DNA of 64,000 nt from Puccinia triticina (taxonomy: Eukaryota > Basidiomycota > Pucciniomycetes > Pucciniales > Pucciniaceae), in the NCBI RefSeq assembly GCF_026914185.1, contig NC_070566.1, positions 5,704,001 through 5,768,000 on the forward strand, in the 5' to 3' direction. Positions within the stretch are counted from its first letter, which is position 1. Each line of letters begins with the position of its first letter. The notes under the pieces are model-generated. The model had not been told where the DNA came from and did not search any database. It was given only the letters and a program-made list of their open reading frames with translations. A program made the position numbers and the translations under genes. Of the stretch, positions 43,893 through 54,850 are shown piece by piece.

Positions 43893-44338
43893 TTCCGAAA
43901 AAGCTTGGCTTCTTTGGAAGGAATTTCCGCTGGAAATTCCTTCTGGATTTGCCAATGTATGTGCATCCAACATCAAGGTTGGACACATGATATCCAGACC
44001 TGCGAGCGCAGTCGCTTGCAGGATCCCACCAATCAAGCCGTTCGGTAGCAAAAAAAAAACACGCCGGCTGCTGGGACCAGCACCTTCCAACCTCGCAACC
44101 TTGATCAGCATGCCATCCAGGGTAGAATCGGCCAAATCGCTTGATTCTGAACTCAAAATTAGGAAAAAATGAAAGGAACAAGATGATTGAGGGCATCTGG
44201 CTGCTATATATGCACCCTGCATATAAGAATGAGGTGGGCATGAATATACATATGTCCAACCTTGCCAGTGATTATTGGCAAATCCAATACAAAGTTTGGG
44301 TGGAAATTCCTTCCAACAAAGCCAAGCTTTTTCGGAAT
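43893..44338. mobile_element. MITE with TTCCGAAAAAGCTTGGCTT ends
   Basis: The ends (43893-43990 and 44255-44336) are imperfect inverted copies of about 85 bases: TTCCGAAAAAGCTTGG, TTGGAAGGAATTTCC, GGATTTGCCAAT and AAGGTTGGACA occur in both. It adjoins the AT-rich MITE on one side and the Tc1 insertion site on the other. Confidence 0.65.
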
Positions 44339-44353
44339 GGCTGTAGACTGGTA

Positions 44354-44480
44354 CAGCTATTGTGTAAACGGTTGCGCTTTTCTGCGCTTTTTTTCCTTTT
44401 TTTCCCGCACCAAATTTTTTTTTTGCCCCCGATGTCATTTTTCCCCCCTGCGGACAGACGCAGGAATCCCCCGAGCCTGA
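44354..44480 (+). repeat. Left TIR of the Tc1-like element
   Basis: It holds CAGCTATTGTGTAAACGG, GGTTGCGCTTTT, a T-run, GCCCCCGATGTCATTTTT and GACGCAGGAATCCCCCGAG. The second gene starts only about 75 bases downstream, so this TIR is its likely promoter. Confidence 0.85.
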
Positions 44481-44553
44481 CGCTGCCTTTTTCCCTCCTG
44501 CCACGTCACATCCTCATCAGATCCTATCCCAACAGTTTGCTACCGCCGGCGCC

Positions 44554-46259
44554 ATGGAACCTGAAGGTATTTCTTTTTTTTCATCTTGCCCCTAATTGCA
44601 TTTCCCATTTTCTAACAGCGGATTTTTGTTTCAGATTATTACAGTCAACTCAATCAGATGCAAACACTAGATGAAGTCAGTGCGTGGTTGGATCAGTCTA
44701 TGGCATCAACAGACACTGCCGCACCAAGCTTGCAAGACGACACTTATAGCCAGGATGGAAAAGAAGATGCTGGACAAGACAAAGAGGCCGAAGAGTTCAA
44801 GGTCAACTTAGATTACAAACTCTACGTCCCCAAACCTAAGCCCACTCCCAATTCCCGCAACGCAAACAGACGCAAGGCAAATGAACCCAAGGATAAGTAC
44901 ACGAAACTTGCTCCGAAACCAGGTCAACTCTTCTTTCATTGGAAGGCTTCGGATACCAGTCTTGTTGCTTTCAAACGGGCAGCACTTGCCGTGCTTTGTG
45001 TCAAGGAACCAAAAGTCGTTGCTGAACTCGCAGAAGACCAAGAGAAAGAAGGCGAACTCTCCTGGTTGGCAATAATTCAACATGGCGGTCAATTCGTTGA
45101 AAAAAACAAGACCGACTTGGATAACTCCGAAATCTTTGCCGAGTTTCTTGATATGGCCGAACGTAAGGGGGGAGCTAAAATCTATGTTGTCCAGAATGAT
45201 CCTAAAATCACTGCGGAGGTGGGTACTTTCCTTCTTTTAGATTGAACCTCTTCCTAATTTGGCTGATGTTTTGTATCATATCAGAGGAACGAAGCATTGA
45301 GACACTTGTCTGAGAGAAACAGAGAAAGAAATGAGGCTTCGACCGAACCACAGCCCACTGCTGGTGCCAAGAAGAACTCTGAGATCTTAAACAACATGTG
45401 GACGATCCGAGAAACTCACCTGCCCTGCGAACGACTGACTGGATCCATGGAGCTTCCAGTCATGATCGACCCCAAAGATCAAAATCGTTTCATTGCACTC
45501 AGCCCCGATCGCATTGCCCTTTGGGCAAGAGCTATGGTGAGTTGAGTTTGAAGCAGTTCACTAGAATTGTGCGCCTTTTTTAATCTTGCATCTTTGCAGG
45601 CCCAAAATCCAGATATCACGGAGCATAAACCACCAACGTCTCCAGCATTTAGGTTTCAAACCAAAGCCGAGTTCCAAGGTGTGGCCGCCCGAGAGGAAGA
45701 CAATAGGGAACGCGAAGCTAGTCCCGTCAATCAATCCCGGGCAGCTATTTTGGAGTCGTCCCCATCATCAAGAGCCCCCAGAGTTCATAGAACCCCTCCG
45801 AACATCTCGCCGGTGGCAGCCGCTTATACCGGAATGGGAATGGGTGGCTTTGTCCCCCCACCAATGGTTTGGCCAAACTCCCCCTGGGCATGGCTGGGCC
45901 CCTCAGCAAACATGTTTCCGTCGTACCCTGCAATTCCAAACGTCGGCACAAACAGCTCTGGTCCGCCGGTTCCTCAACCTGACTTCGCTCGAGCAAATCA
46001 TTCAAGCCCCGCCCCTGTTTCCTCGCCGCCCCCCTCGGATGTAACTGTCGACATTTCTGACTACTTGGTTCACTGTCACGTCGATGTGAACTGCAAAAAG
46101 GTCCAAAGAGCTCTAGAAGAATATGGAATCACCCACTATACCGAGTTTGCAAACTTCGAGGCAAAAGAGTTTGAAGACCTTGGTGTTAAAAGGAGTCATG
46201 CTCGTTCGCTTGTCAGCCAAACTAAAAAATACGAACGAAAGCTCAAGAAGCGCCATTGA
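44554..46259 (+). CDS. Second gene of the Tc1-like element; possible SAM-like C-terminal domain
   Basis: Exons 44554-44566, 44635-45218, 45285-45536 and 45600-46259 join in frame to 502 residues (GT-AG introns of 63-68 nt). The acidic N-terminus is followed by a Lys-rich, possibly folded middle (LAPKPGQLFFHWKASDTSLV, AALAVLCVKEPKVVAELAED, GAKIYVVQNDPKI), a Pro-rich stretch (about residues 315-430) and a C-terminal helical block: VDISDYLVHCHVDVNCKKVQ, ALEEYGITHYTEFANFEAKE, FEDLGVKRSHARSLVSQT. The last block has the pattern of a SAM domain (helices ending in L-x-x-L-G-V/I-...-G/A-R-x-x-x-x). It might help transposition by DNA or protein binding, but no enzyme motif is seen. No close family recognised. 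Confidence 0.7.
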
Positions 46260-46639
46260 AAGGTTTGGCTTGATCCAATTCTCTCAGATTTCATTAAAAT
46301 ACTCCAAAAAATTGTTTCCCATGAACTAGTCTGCTATTCGTATCTCTCTTAAAAATCCTCAAAAAAACTGTGTCCCATGAACTAGTATGCTATCCATATC
46401 TATCTTAAGACACACGAAAGATCCCAAACAAAATCTTGTCTTGCTCAGTCAAAAATGTCTAGTTTTCAGTCTCCGTCCAACAAATTAGTCTCTAGCTTGC
46501 ACAAAAAATAGTCTCTTGATTTTTTTCCATACTCGGAATGAAATGAAATTGGAGAGAGTCTAGTGTGATCAGTTTCCAGACCTGGAAGGTAGTCTTCTGC
46601 CGCAGAATGGTGCAACGCGGAACAGTTTGGAAACTGAGC

Positions 46640-47060
46640 TTGCCTCGATCCTCTTTGGGTCCAAGGAGCCCTCGTTGGCTGACTCGAGCGATCTCAGCCC
46701 GGCATATGACGATCAGCTTGCTTGGGAAGCACCGCCGGCACCGGCGCGGTGCTCCTCAACCGGCCGGTGGAACGACGAGCTCGATTTGATCCTCTTTGGG
46801 TCCAAGGAGCCCTCGTCGGCTGACTCGAGCAATCTCAGCCCGGCATATGACGATCAGCTCGCTCGGGAAGCACCGCCGGCACCGGCGCGGTGCTCCTCAA
46901 CCGGCCGGTGGAACGACGAGCTCGATTTGATCCTCTTTGGGTCCGAGGAGCCCTCGTCGGCTGACTCGAGCGATCTCAGCCCGGCATATGACGATCAGCT
47001 CGCTCGGGAAGCACCGCCGGCACCGGCGCAGTGCTCCTCAACCGGCTGGTGGAACAACAA
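46640..47060 (+). repeat. Three tandem 141-bp GC-rich units between the two Tc1 genes
   Basis: CCTCTTTGGG recurs at 46650, 46791 and 46932, exactly 141 bases apart. The units are over 95 percent alike by eye and keep a plus-strand frame open (47 codons each, with SSADSSDLSPAYDDQLAREA), but that frame has no splice link to the gene upstream. A frame-preserving unit hints at former coding use. Confidence 0.85.
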
Positions 47061-47121
47061 CTTGCTGCAATCAAAGCATCCTCAACCTCGCTGTTTCCAG
47101 TTTTTTATTAACCCAATATAA

Positions 47122-48226
47122 TCAATTTGCAAGGTAACCGGAGCCAATGAAGAGCTTACGGGTCAAAACATCTGTGAAAACTAAAGTAACAAAAGTATCT
47201 AAAACATCATAGTCCTCCTCACCACCGGTAAGTAAATCTTCGTTCCGTCTTAAATTTGACTTGTAAACAGAGAAACCCTTTTCAATTGGGTTTAAGTCTG
47301 GTGAGTATGCCGGAAGATACTGCAAGAGGCACCGTCGTTCCTCAACAAGCTCTGCGATACGTCCATTGTGGTGAATTTGAGCGTTGTCCATGACAACTAC
47401 GCTACGGGGACCTGGAAACGGGTTCATGGATGGAAGCTGCAAATACTGGCATCAGTAAATGAACGCAAATCAGATCGCATTACAACTGCTTACCAAGATG
47501 TGCTCAAGAAAAAATTCAAAATCCGCCCGATTCACTGATTCCTCCTGGACCATGTGTGCAACTAACCCATCAAAAGCAATTGCTGGGATGACATTGTACT
47601 TGTGGGTGCTCCTCTCTCGCGAAACTCGGGGTGTTCTTTGACCTACAGGAGCCCATCCTCTTGTTCTTGAAACGACCTCAAGCGAGACCCCTGATTCATC
47701 TGAAAATGAAGGGAAGTCATCACATAGGCATACGTATGTAGGTAATAAAAAAGAAAGACCTACCTGTGAACACAAGATAAGAGGTTGGTATACAGCTGAT
47801 TCGAGAGGTGTAGTAAGCCCTTGCTTCTGGATCTTGGCGTGGATTGAACGTCCTGATCGTCTTTTTGGACATGTTCAAACGCTCATGGAGCGTTTTCGAA
47901 ATAGTTTTCAGGCAGACTATCGCACCGGTCTCTTCAATTAACGCCTGCTGGATTTCGTCTAGATAAACTGTAGGCTTTTCAGCAACCATCTCGGAGATAA
48001 AATTTAAATCTTCCTCCTTCAATTCAAAAGTTCGGCCTTGGTTTTGATAGGTGGAAGGATCACAAACAACAGCCCTCGTCCTCTTGTACAGATCGGTCCA
48101 TCGGCGCAAGGAATCTTTGCTGACGGATGCGGCTAATGAAGCGTTAACCTTGGCTAAGGTCTTCCCATCGTTTGCCGCTCTGACGACCGCGTATTTGAAG
48201 TCGGCTGAGTACAGGCGATAACCCAT
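47122..48226 (-). CDS. Tc1/mariner-type (DD34E) transposase
   Basis: Exons 48226-47764, 47699-47494 and 47436-47122 join in frame to 327 residues. The N-terminus is a helix-turn-helix (DFKYAVVRAANDGKTLAKVN, KDSLRRWTDLYKR) and a second helical part with SKTLHERLNMSKKTIR. The catalytic triad is VFTDESGV (D), VVVMDNAQIHH (D) and YSPDLNPIEKGFSVYKS (E); 34 residues separate the second D from E. The first intron lies exactly inside the first catalytic Asp codon. The ATG lies about 200 bases inside the right TIR. All motifs are intact. Confidence 0.85.
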
Positions 48227-48433
48227 GTCTACAAAACATGAAAATTTCAGTATCCACTTGTAAAACATCCGCAAGTGAGAAATTTTCTGAAGGAAGTTTT
48301 TGGATGAAGAGATAAACCCACCGAGCTAAAAAAACTGTTTGATGACCTTGGCTTGGATGGTTCCAACGATATGCGGCCGAGATTTGGCGGGGTTAAGGGG
48401 TGCTGAGCTGATATTGAGGCAGCGCCCACAGCG

Positions 48434-48560
48434 GCAGGCTCGGGGGATTCCTGCGTCTGTCCGCCGGGGGGAAAAATGACATCGGGGGCAAAAAAAAAAA
48501 TTGGTGCGGGAAAAAAAGGAAAAAAAGCGCGGAAAAGCGCAACCGTTTACACAATAGCTG
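48434..48560 (-). repeat. Right TIR of the Tc1-like element
   Basis: This is the inverted copy of 44354-44480, ending CCGTTTACACAATAGCTG before TA 48561-48562. It probably serves as promoter of the transposase gene. Confidence 0.85.
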
Positions 48561-48639
48561 TAGTTCAACCCGCAATCCGACTGAAAGCTCACTCCCAGTG
48601 CCACCCACCACCCTCTGCAAGCCTGATTCCGGTCATCGG

Positions 48640-49085
48640 GATGCACAAATATCGATGACTGGAACATTCTGGTCACGTTCTGGTCGTCGGGACGCATGTA
48701 TCTCGATGACCGGAGCAAACCCGGTCATCAAGTGGAGGAAACACTGCTCTTGATGACCAGAACGGACCCGGTCATCGAGGGGAGTGTTTACTCCTCTCGA
48801 TGACCGGAACGGACCCAGTCATCGAGGAGAGTGTTTACTCCTCTCGATGACCGGAACGGACCCAGTCATCGAAGGGAGTGTTTACTCCTCTCCGGAGAGA
48901 ACCGGTCATCGAGGGGAGTGTTTACTCCTCTCCGGAGAGAACCGGTCACCGAGGGGAGTAAACACTCCCCTCGATCATCATAGAGAACCGGTCAATGAGG
49001 GGAGTGTTTACTTGTTTACTCCTCTCAATGATTAGAGAGAACCGGTCATCCAGGGGAGTGTTTACTCCTCTCGATGACCGGAAAA
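48640..49085. repeat. Palindromic satellite (GGTCATCGAGGGGAGTGTTTACTCC units)
   Basis: About eight head-to-tail units of 45-57 bases each contain a near-perfect palindrome: GGTCATCGAGGGGAGT, a TTTA-type centre, then ACTCCTCTCGATGACC. Neighbouring units are linked by GGAACGGACCCR or GGAGAGAACC. Every unit could fold into a hairpin of about 16 bp. Confidence 0.85.
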
Positions 49086-49744
49086 GACACCGTTATCAAG
49101 ACGAGGCTCGTTGATTCAATTGCTGAAGTTTTTTTTTTCTTCCTTGGTGAGCTGCAAGTGTTTATACTGTGTCGTCCGTCTTTGCGAGGTATGAAGACGA
49201 GCGGATGCAGGTGTGTATGGTCAATTGCGGCCGGGAGGCGACCCGCAGAAGTCAGCAGGTGATCGCGGGTTGGACTGCCCCCGGCGATGTTCCCAGGGTC
49301 GTTCCGCGGGTCCGTCAGCGCGCAAAACAGGAACTCGCCCCCGAACGCCCAGTCGCGGCTCCGTTAGAGATGCTCTTACACCCATAGTGCGCAATGTCAA
49401 GTCAATAAGCACTGCAAAAAAATGGGCCCCAAGTCTCAACGGGAAATCAATCCTTAGATTCCTCATCAGGGGTATCATGGAGGGCTCACTCGACTTGCTC
49501 AAACATTTGCTTTAACTTCAAGGGACCATTTTTTGGTCCAAACAGGATTAAACATTATCCGCAAGCACTTTGGGTAGAAAGAACAAGATAGAACAGCGTC
49601 TCTGCTACCAGAAAGCGGTAAAGAAATGATCGGAGTGTGTATTATGCTGGGTAGAGTTGACGGAAGGAAGCCCCAAAAGGAAGAGACCCGATAAGAATCA
49701 GGGGTGTGTGTGCATGTAGAACTTCACGATAATGACTGCGTTGA

Positions 49745-50806
49745 TTAGAGGATGCCACCGAGAAGTCCACCCTGGGGCGGAGCTTGGCCAGGCGCTTGCC
49801 CGCCGCCCCGACCACCGCCGAGTAGGCTGCCGACTAAGCCCCCACCAGACCCGCCGTTTGCTCCTCCTCCAAGGACGCTGCCGAGTAATCCCTGGCCGTT
49901 AGATCCTCCAAGCACGCCGCCGAGCAAACCCTGGCCGTTCGATCCACCAAGAATGCCTCCAAGGCTGATCCCGATGTTCGAAAAGATGTCAAGGTTCAAT
50001 CCCAGTCCTTTCAGTATCCCGCCGAGATCGATGTTCAAGCTCGAAGCAATCTTCTGGGAGAAACTTCCGAACGTGTTCATCTTTTGGAAGGTTGCTGTAA
50101 TTCAAATTTCACAATCATTCAGTTCGACGATTCTCCCCGATGTCTTGTGGAGCTTGGGGAAGCACAGGGAAGGACGAGAAAATCTTACATGCGAATTGGG
50201 ATTGCCATTGGGCCGCATAGGTCGATTGGCAGGTCGTGAGGATGTATTGGAAGGAGCGGTACATCTGTTGCACAGTTTGCTGGAATTGACTCTATGGGAT
50301 AGCAATTGATACGGAGAGTGCGAAGGAATCAATCCAACATGATCCTACATTCACTAGTGTTTTCTGAGCGAAATGAAGACTAACCGTGAAGCCGCTCTGG
50401 GCCAAGCCGGTTGAGCAGGGTGAGCACGCCTGGTAAGCGCTGTAAGCGGATTGATAACTCTTGTACAGAGTTTGGACGGATTGGTAGGCCACCTCGACGG
50501 AAGAATGGCTCTCGAAGACCGATTGCGTTTGGGCGAACGACTGGGAGAGGGAGTTCCAGCTGCTCTGGAATGTCTCGGTTTCGCTGTAAGAGGAGGAGCT
50601 GGATGAGGCGGCTATGCCCGCTTGACGAGCCGAGAGCGCCGGCTTGTTCACGCCTTCCGGGGCACCATAGCTGACGCCAGAGAGAAGCGCTGAAGTTTCA
50701 GTCACGCACACGAAGTCTGTCAGCTCGGCATGTTCGGGTTGGCACAAGGAACTCATGACTCACTGGCACCGAGTAAAAGAGCCAAAGATGAAGCTTGCGA
50801 AAACAT
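49745..50806 (-). CDS. Secreted Ser/Gly-rich protein (candidate effector or wall protein)
   Basis: Exons 50806-50764, 50689-50385, 50291-50189 and 50094-49745 join in frame to 266 residues. The N-terminus MFSQASSLALLLGATLLSGV followed by SYGAPEG is a clear signal peptide formed across the first intron; an earlier acceptor would spoil the hydrophobic core, which decided the splice choice. The mature part begins Ser-rich, then has a helical, Gln/Tyr/Ser-rich segment with Cys residues (YQACSPCSTG, ILTTCQSTY), and ends in Gly/Leu repeats (LGGILGGSNGQGLLGGVLGG). No enzyme domain. Secretion plus low complexity fits a cell-wall or effector role. Confidence 0.75.
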
Positions 50807-51029
50807 GACGGAGCAAGAGCCAAATGAAAGACTGGATGTTCGTTGATGCTTGAAATGCCAATGAGGGATGAGGATGGTAGAGAACGCCGGGAAAGACCCC
50901 TCTATTTATACCGGTCTGCGAGCTCGACCAGTAGCCATCCCACAAGATATCCCACCCGGAACACCAATGTTGGCTATCCAGCTGCTCCGACAGCGCCGGC
51001 TTGCTGGTTGCCAAATGAGGTCACATGAC

Positions 51030-52285
51030 AGGAAATCATACGCACATCTCGAAACGATACCAAAGTCAACAGAAAAGATGAGCATGATGACGATGTTCCA
51101 ATTAGAATTTCTCTTCCGGTGACAGCCTGCGGCCATGGAGACAAAGCTGAGAGAACCCATCAAACTGGGCAGGACCTGTCTGGACCAACTCAAGTCCCAA
51201 ACTCGAGACTCTCAAATTTATTGTAACGAGAAGTACACTTCAAAAACGAATTACACGCACCAGCACGCAACTCCGATGTCATTCATTCTCACATGTCACA
51301 TGATCGCATTAAACCTCATTAACCATTAATGCAAGTTAAATATAGTTTAATGTATGCGCGATTGAAGTATCAGTTAAAAGTATGTAGCTTGTTAAGGCCC
51401 AAAAATGTGACAAGAGGTGACAAGCAAGCTGCACATGGACATGTCGGAAAACCGACGGTGCTCATCCTTTCAAGTGTTCTCATAGAAGCAGCCTGGAGTA
51501 GAAACGAGCGAGGAAACTAGTTAGATGTGGTTAAGCCGTTGCTTAACGGTAAAGGTCCATTGAAGGGCCCTCTTTCTCTCCTGATTACTCGCGAATCTCG
51601 GCCTGGCTGCCTGATCAGCCGGCGTTCGTATGCATCACAAGGAAACAGAGCGCAGGAATGGGACCGGGACGGGATGCTGTGGGAGCAAGCCCAGTGAGCG
51701 AGCAGGGGGGGCATCTAATCGACCTGGACGAGATTCGGAGGTGTGAACCGTCGAAGCCGAAGGGCGAGACCGGGCTACAATGGAAAGACCAGTAGGGAAC
51801 AAAGGTACCTGCCTCGGAGGATCCCGAGCGGGATCAGATCACGAGCTTAACTGCCTCTCCGAGCAGCCGCGAAGCGTCTCCGAAGGGAGGGTGCTCGCAC
51901 CCCGCGAGCATGGGAGGGACTTTTGTAAGTTCGACCGGATCAGGTCGTGGAAGAGGCCCCGGCAGAAGCTCCAGGAGACGCTCTGTATAGAACAACCTGC
52001 CTTTTTTTCTGGCATGCACAGAGTATAGAACCCGACGACTCAGGAGTAGTTTTCCCAGAGTGTCCCTGCAAGAAATTATTTTAGTTTTAGGATCTAAGGC
52101 CGATTCTGTGGGGATATGTAAGACCTCGCGCTTTTGGCAGGGGGATGGGCCGGGGCAGGCTGACAATTCTTGCAGTTTGATGAGTTGTAGCTGAGCAGAA
52201 GAGATATGAAAACCTAAATGGTTTCCTCACCAAATGCAAATTCTGCTGCCTACTCCCACTAGAGACTCTTTCAAGACGCTTGATT
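51030..52285. other. Intergenic sequence without a supported gene
   Basis: Short frames occur on both strands but none has domain-like content, signal peptide or consistent splicing. The first part is the upstream region of the secreted-protein gene. Confidence 0.45.
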
Positions 52286-52431
52286 GGAGGACTTCCCGCC
52301 GATCTGGAAACCCAGATTTTCCCAGATTTTGCAGGGAAATCTAGGCAGATCTAGGATTTGGGATGATTGGGCCCAGATTTCCCCGCAAAATCTGGAAAAA
52401 TCTGAGTTCCCAGATTGACGGGAAGTCCTCC
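52286..52431. mobile_element. Short MITE (146 bp) with GGAGGACTTCCCG ends
   Basis: About 55-base inverted ends share GGAGGACTTCCCG, ATCTGG, CAGATTTT and CCAGATTTTGC. ATT stands on both sides (52283-52285, 52432-52434) as a possible target duplication. Confidence 0.7.
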
Positions 52432-52941
52432 ATTGTTGAACTTTGCCTACGATTAATCAGCCATCTTCCTGTATTGGCGGGAGTGTGAACAGAGTGCATG
52501 AAGTGAGGCACGCAGGAAGAGACGGGAGTAGACACATGGCTCAGGATAGTGCGGCAGATCAAGCCGGCCAGGACCTGGACCTCTCGGGCCCTCGAAGATG
52601 ACATCGCCTCGAAAAAGACGGGTAAAATTGAACTACTATTGGAGAGTTACTTTTTTTGTTCTAAAAATGTAGAGAAAGGAGGTGTTGTATGGACCGGTAA
52701 GGATAAAATACATACAGCATCAAGCAGAAGAGATACGTGTATATAAGCTAGAGACGGTCAGGAATATGTGGGTGGATTGGGAACTATAGCCAGGCCTCCC
52801 AACAAGCAAACAAGCAAACGAAGATCTTGGGGGCCAAGACAACGATATCAGTTGCACAGCTTTAAAAAATCTCGTTCCCTGCGCTGTTTTTCTACAGACC
52901 AGCTCTATTCATCCACACGCAACCTTCTTTCACAGTACCCT

Positions 52942-53732
52942 TCATGACGATTTGCCGTTAATCTGTGATGAGAAGCCCCGCAGCCGGTCAGTGGTCGGGG
53001 ACAAAGAGAGGATGATCTCGGTGAAGAGCGTGTCTGGAGGGAAAGATCTGAGCACTCACTTCCAGCAACTCGACTTTGAAATAAAGTGTCGAGTTCGGTG
53101 GGATCACGTCCTGGCAGCCCTCATCCCCGTAAGCCTATAGACACACCAAGTCAGCCATGTTTATGCATTGGGGTTTGGCCGGCGACCGATCGGGGGAAGG
53201 GAGAGAGGATCGGCCGATGTCAACTTACGATTTCCGGAGGACATTTGAAGTAGGCTTCTTGGCCGATACTCAATTGGACGACGCCCTGGTCCCAGGCTTT
53301 GATGACCTGTCCGACGCCGATCTTGCACTCGAATGGCTACGTGATGAGCCACGGCGATTGGAGAGGAGAGTCAACCAAAGGCGGAGTAGGGGGGATGGGA
53401 TTGGGGGGTGGGATGCTTACCCGGCCGCGGTCGCGGGAAGAGTCGAATTTCTTGCCGTCCTTGGACTCAAGCGTACCTACGTAATGGATCTTGACTTTGT
53501 CGCCTTTCGTGGGGAAGTTCTTGCCGTCTCCGGACTAGAATATCGGACCAGAGACGTGTTAGATTCCACGGGGGTTTCAGGTCTTGAAAGGCAGGGATGG
53601 AGCTCACCTTGATGGTCTCGACTTGGACTTGTGTTGATCTGAGAGAGATGTAGATCGACGCGGTCAGCTCGATTCTCCCAGTGTTGGCGATGCATGAAAG
53701 GGGGGGGGGAGGCACGATGAGACTGACGACAT
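52942..53732 (-). CDS. FPR1: FKBP-type peptidyl-prolyl cis-trans isomerase (FKBP12)
   Basis: Exons 53732-53728, 53638-53608, 53534-53421, 53336-53229, 53134-53060 and 52962-52942 join to 117 residues. It catalyses prolyl isomerisation in the cytosol and in the family binds FK506 and rapamycin. Visible are [58 protein letters not shown], then AYG and [16 protein letters not shown]. The Tyr, Phe-Asp, Arg, Phe, Val-Ile, Trp and Tyr of the ligand pocket are all present. Length fits the family (107-115). The first exon is only five bases (ATGTC) with a GTCAGT donor, the least certain part; the alternative is an unspliced upstream start. Confidence 0.88.
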
Positions 53733-54690
53733 TGTTTGTTAGGATCTGGGCAGAGGCAGTGAGTCTCACAGGACTGTTCGAGGGGGATATTGAGATGGGG
53801 ATGGTTTACAAGCAAGACAAGTGTTGAGGTTTCTGCTGGTTCGGAGGGGGAGGGAAAGGAGGCGCTTTCATATTTCGAGCGTCGCTTCTCTTGACGATCA
53901 CTTCCCGGTCAGCCAAGCCAAGAAGATCACCCCGATCGCGGGATTTTCTGAGTTGCATGTGCATGATATGATCCCCGATTGCCAACTCACACACACACAA
54001 TCAGAAGAAAAAGACCCTTTTCGGCTGAAATTGGCCAATTTAAAATATGTAGCACCACCGGCTTACATAAGTACCTAAATTGCAATTAATTACTACACAC
54101 ATTACTTTATGTACCAGCCAATCAACAGAAGAGCTCGGCAGCGAGACGCCTTCCATTCGCCGATCGAGTGTGTAGCCGATGCCCGACGCCCGACGGGAAC
54201 GGAGGATGACTCCTATTGGAGCAAAAAAAGAGGATGGATAGCCGGCCGGATATCCTCATGGTCCATCAACCATTCAACAACTCCAAACAGTGTCCAGAAC
54301 ATCGGCAGGAGCGAAGCGCACCGCCCCGGCCCCATATCACCCGCATGTCTCATGATGGGTCTGTCATGGGTGCTTGAACTGTTGTGAGCCGATTCGTGTC
54401 CCTGGGCTTGCCAGTGATATCCGTACATGGACCCGCACGGTGGGCCAAACACACAATTGGGAAGGCCAATAGCTGGAGGCAACCCTCAGAATCAAGTCGC
54501 TATGGCGGGTTCTCCCAATCCAAAATTACAACTCAGCCGCTTGTGCGTAGGACCACCAAGTCAAAAAAAATGGGTCGGTGTTGGTTTTTCCAACCAATCC
54601 TTGATTGGAGTCTGGTGGTTAAGCCAATTCACCTTGCCTCCGTGGAACGCCGCCGCGGCTTGATGTGAAACAGGGTGGACAAATCCCAAC
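53733..54690. other. Intergenic region upstream of FKBP12
   Basis: No gene is supported. A G-run lies at 53,699-53,710 inside the first intron region, and a CACACACA run at about 53,990. Short frames look random. Confidence 0.4.
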
Positions 54691-54756
54691 ATTTGGTGTT
54701 TGCTTTTGTTGGATTGGACAATCGGGTAAAACTCTGAGTGGAGGAAGTGCCTATAG

Positions 54757-54850
54757 GGGCCCTTGAAAATGTGGGCATTGGTATAGTAGTGGTTAGAGAG
54801 AACAACACTCTTGATGCCTAGTCCCCTGATGTTGCCGGTTTAAACGTGAG
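54757..54850 (+). repeat. tRNA-like head of a possible SINE
   Basis: TATAGTAGTGGTTAGAG resembles the pol III A box, and CCGGTTTAAACGTGAGG, about 50 bases further, the B box. No cloverleaf with a paired acceptor stem forms, so it is not an active tRNA. Confidence 0.35.

Larger units (their letters stand above)
44354..48560. mobile_element. Two-gene Tc1/mariner-like transposon with ~125-bp TIRs
   Basis: The inverted repeats (44354-44480 and 48434-48560) start CAGCTATTGTGTAAACGG and match over about 125 bases with only a few mismatches. TA flanks both ends (44352-44353, 48561-48562), the Tc1/mariner target duplication. Inside are a spliced DD34E transposase on the minus strand and a spliced second gene on the plus strand; both run inward from their TIR and converge on a GC-rich triple repeat. 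Both genes are open throughout, so the element may be mobile. Length 4.2 kb, long for this superfamily because of the second gene. Confidence 0.85.
43604..49375. mobile_element. TTA-flanked element with GAGCATCTCCAACGG ends, enclosing the Tc1 element
   Basis: The left end GAGCATCTCCAACGG follows TTA (43601-43603), and the right end CCGTTAGAGATGCTC precedes TTA (49376-49378). A 3-bp TTA duplication fits PIF/Harbinger MITEs. The flanks also share the 8-mer TTACACCC (43593-43600 and 49376-49383), and another end of the same type (GGAGATGCTC) stops at 43592. No own coding sequence remains inside; the interior is filled by MITEs, the Tc1-like element and a satellite. Confidence 0.45.

Noticed and set aside
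43842..44504. Minus-strand frame of 220 codons
   Set aside because: It runs through two MITEs and the left TIR of the Tc1-like element; the translation repeats in the other TIR and has no domain.
46627..47121. Plus-strand frame of 164 codons over the triple repeat
   Set aside because: Reported as a repeat; no splice link to the upstream gene and no independent promoter was found.
48784..49035. Plus-strand frame with repeated LLLS and SVYSSP words
   Set aside because: It is a translation of the palindromic satellite.
48640..49085. Possible CRISPR array
   Set aside because: Units vary in length, are palindromic throughout and have no unique spacers; the genome is eukaryotic.
52549..52746. 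Short frame downstream of the 146-bp MITE
   Set aside because: No domain, no splice structure, AT-rich second half.
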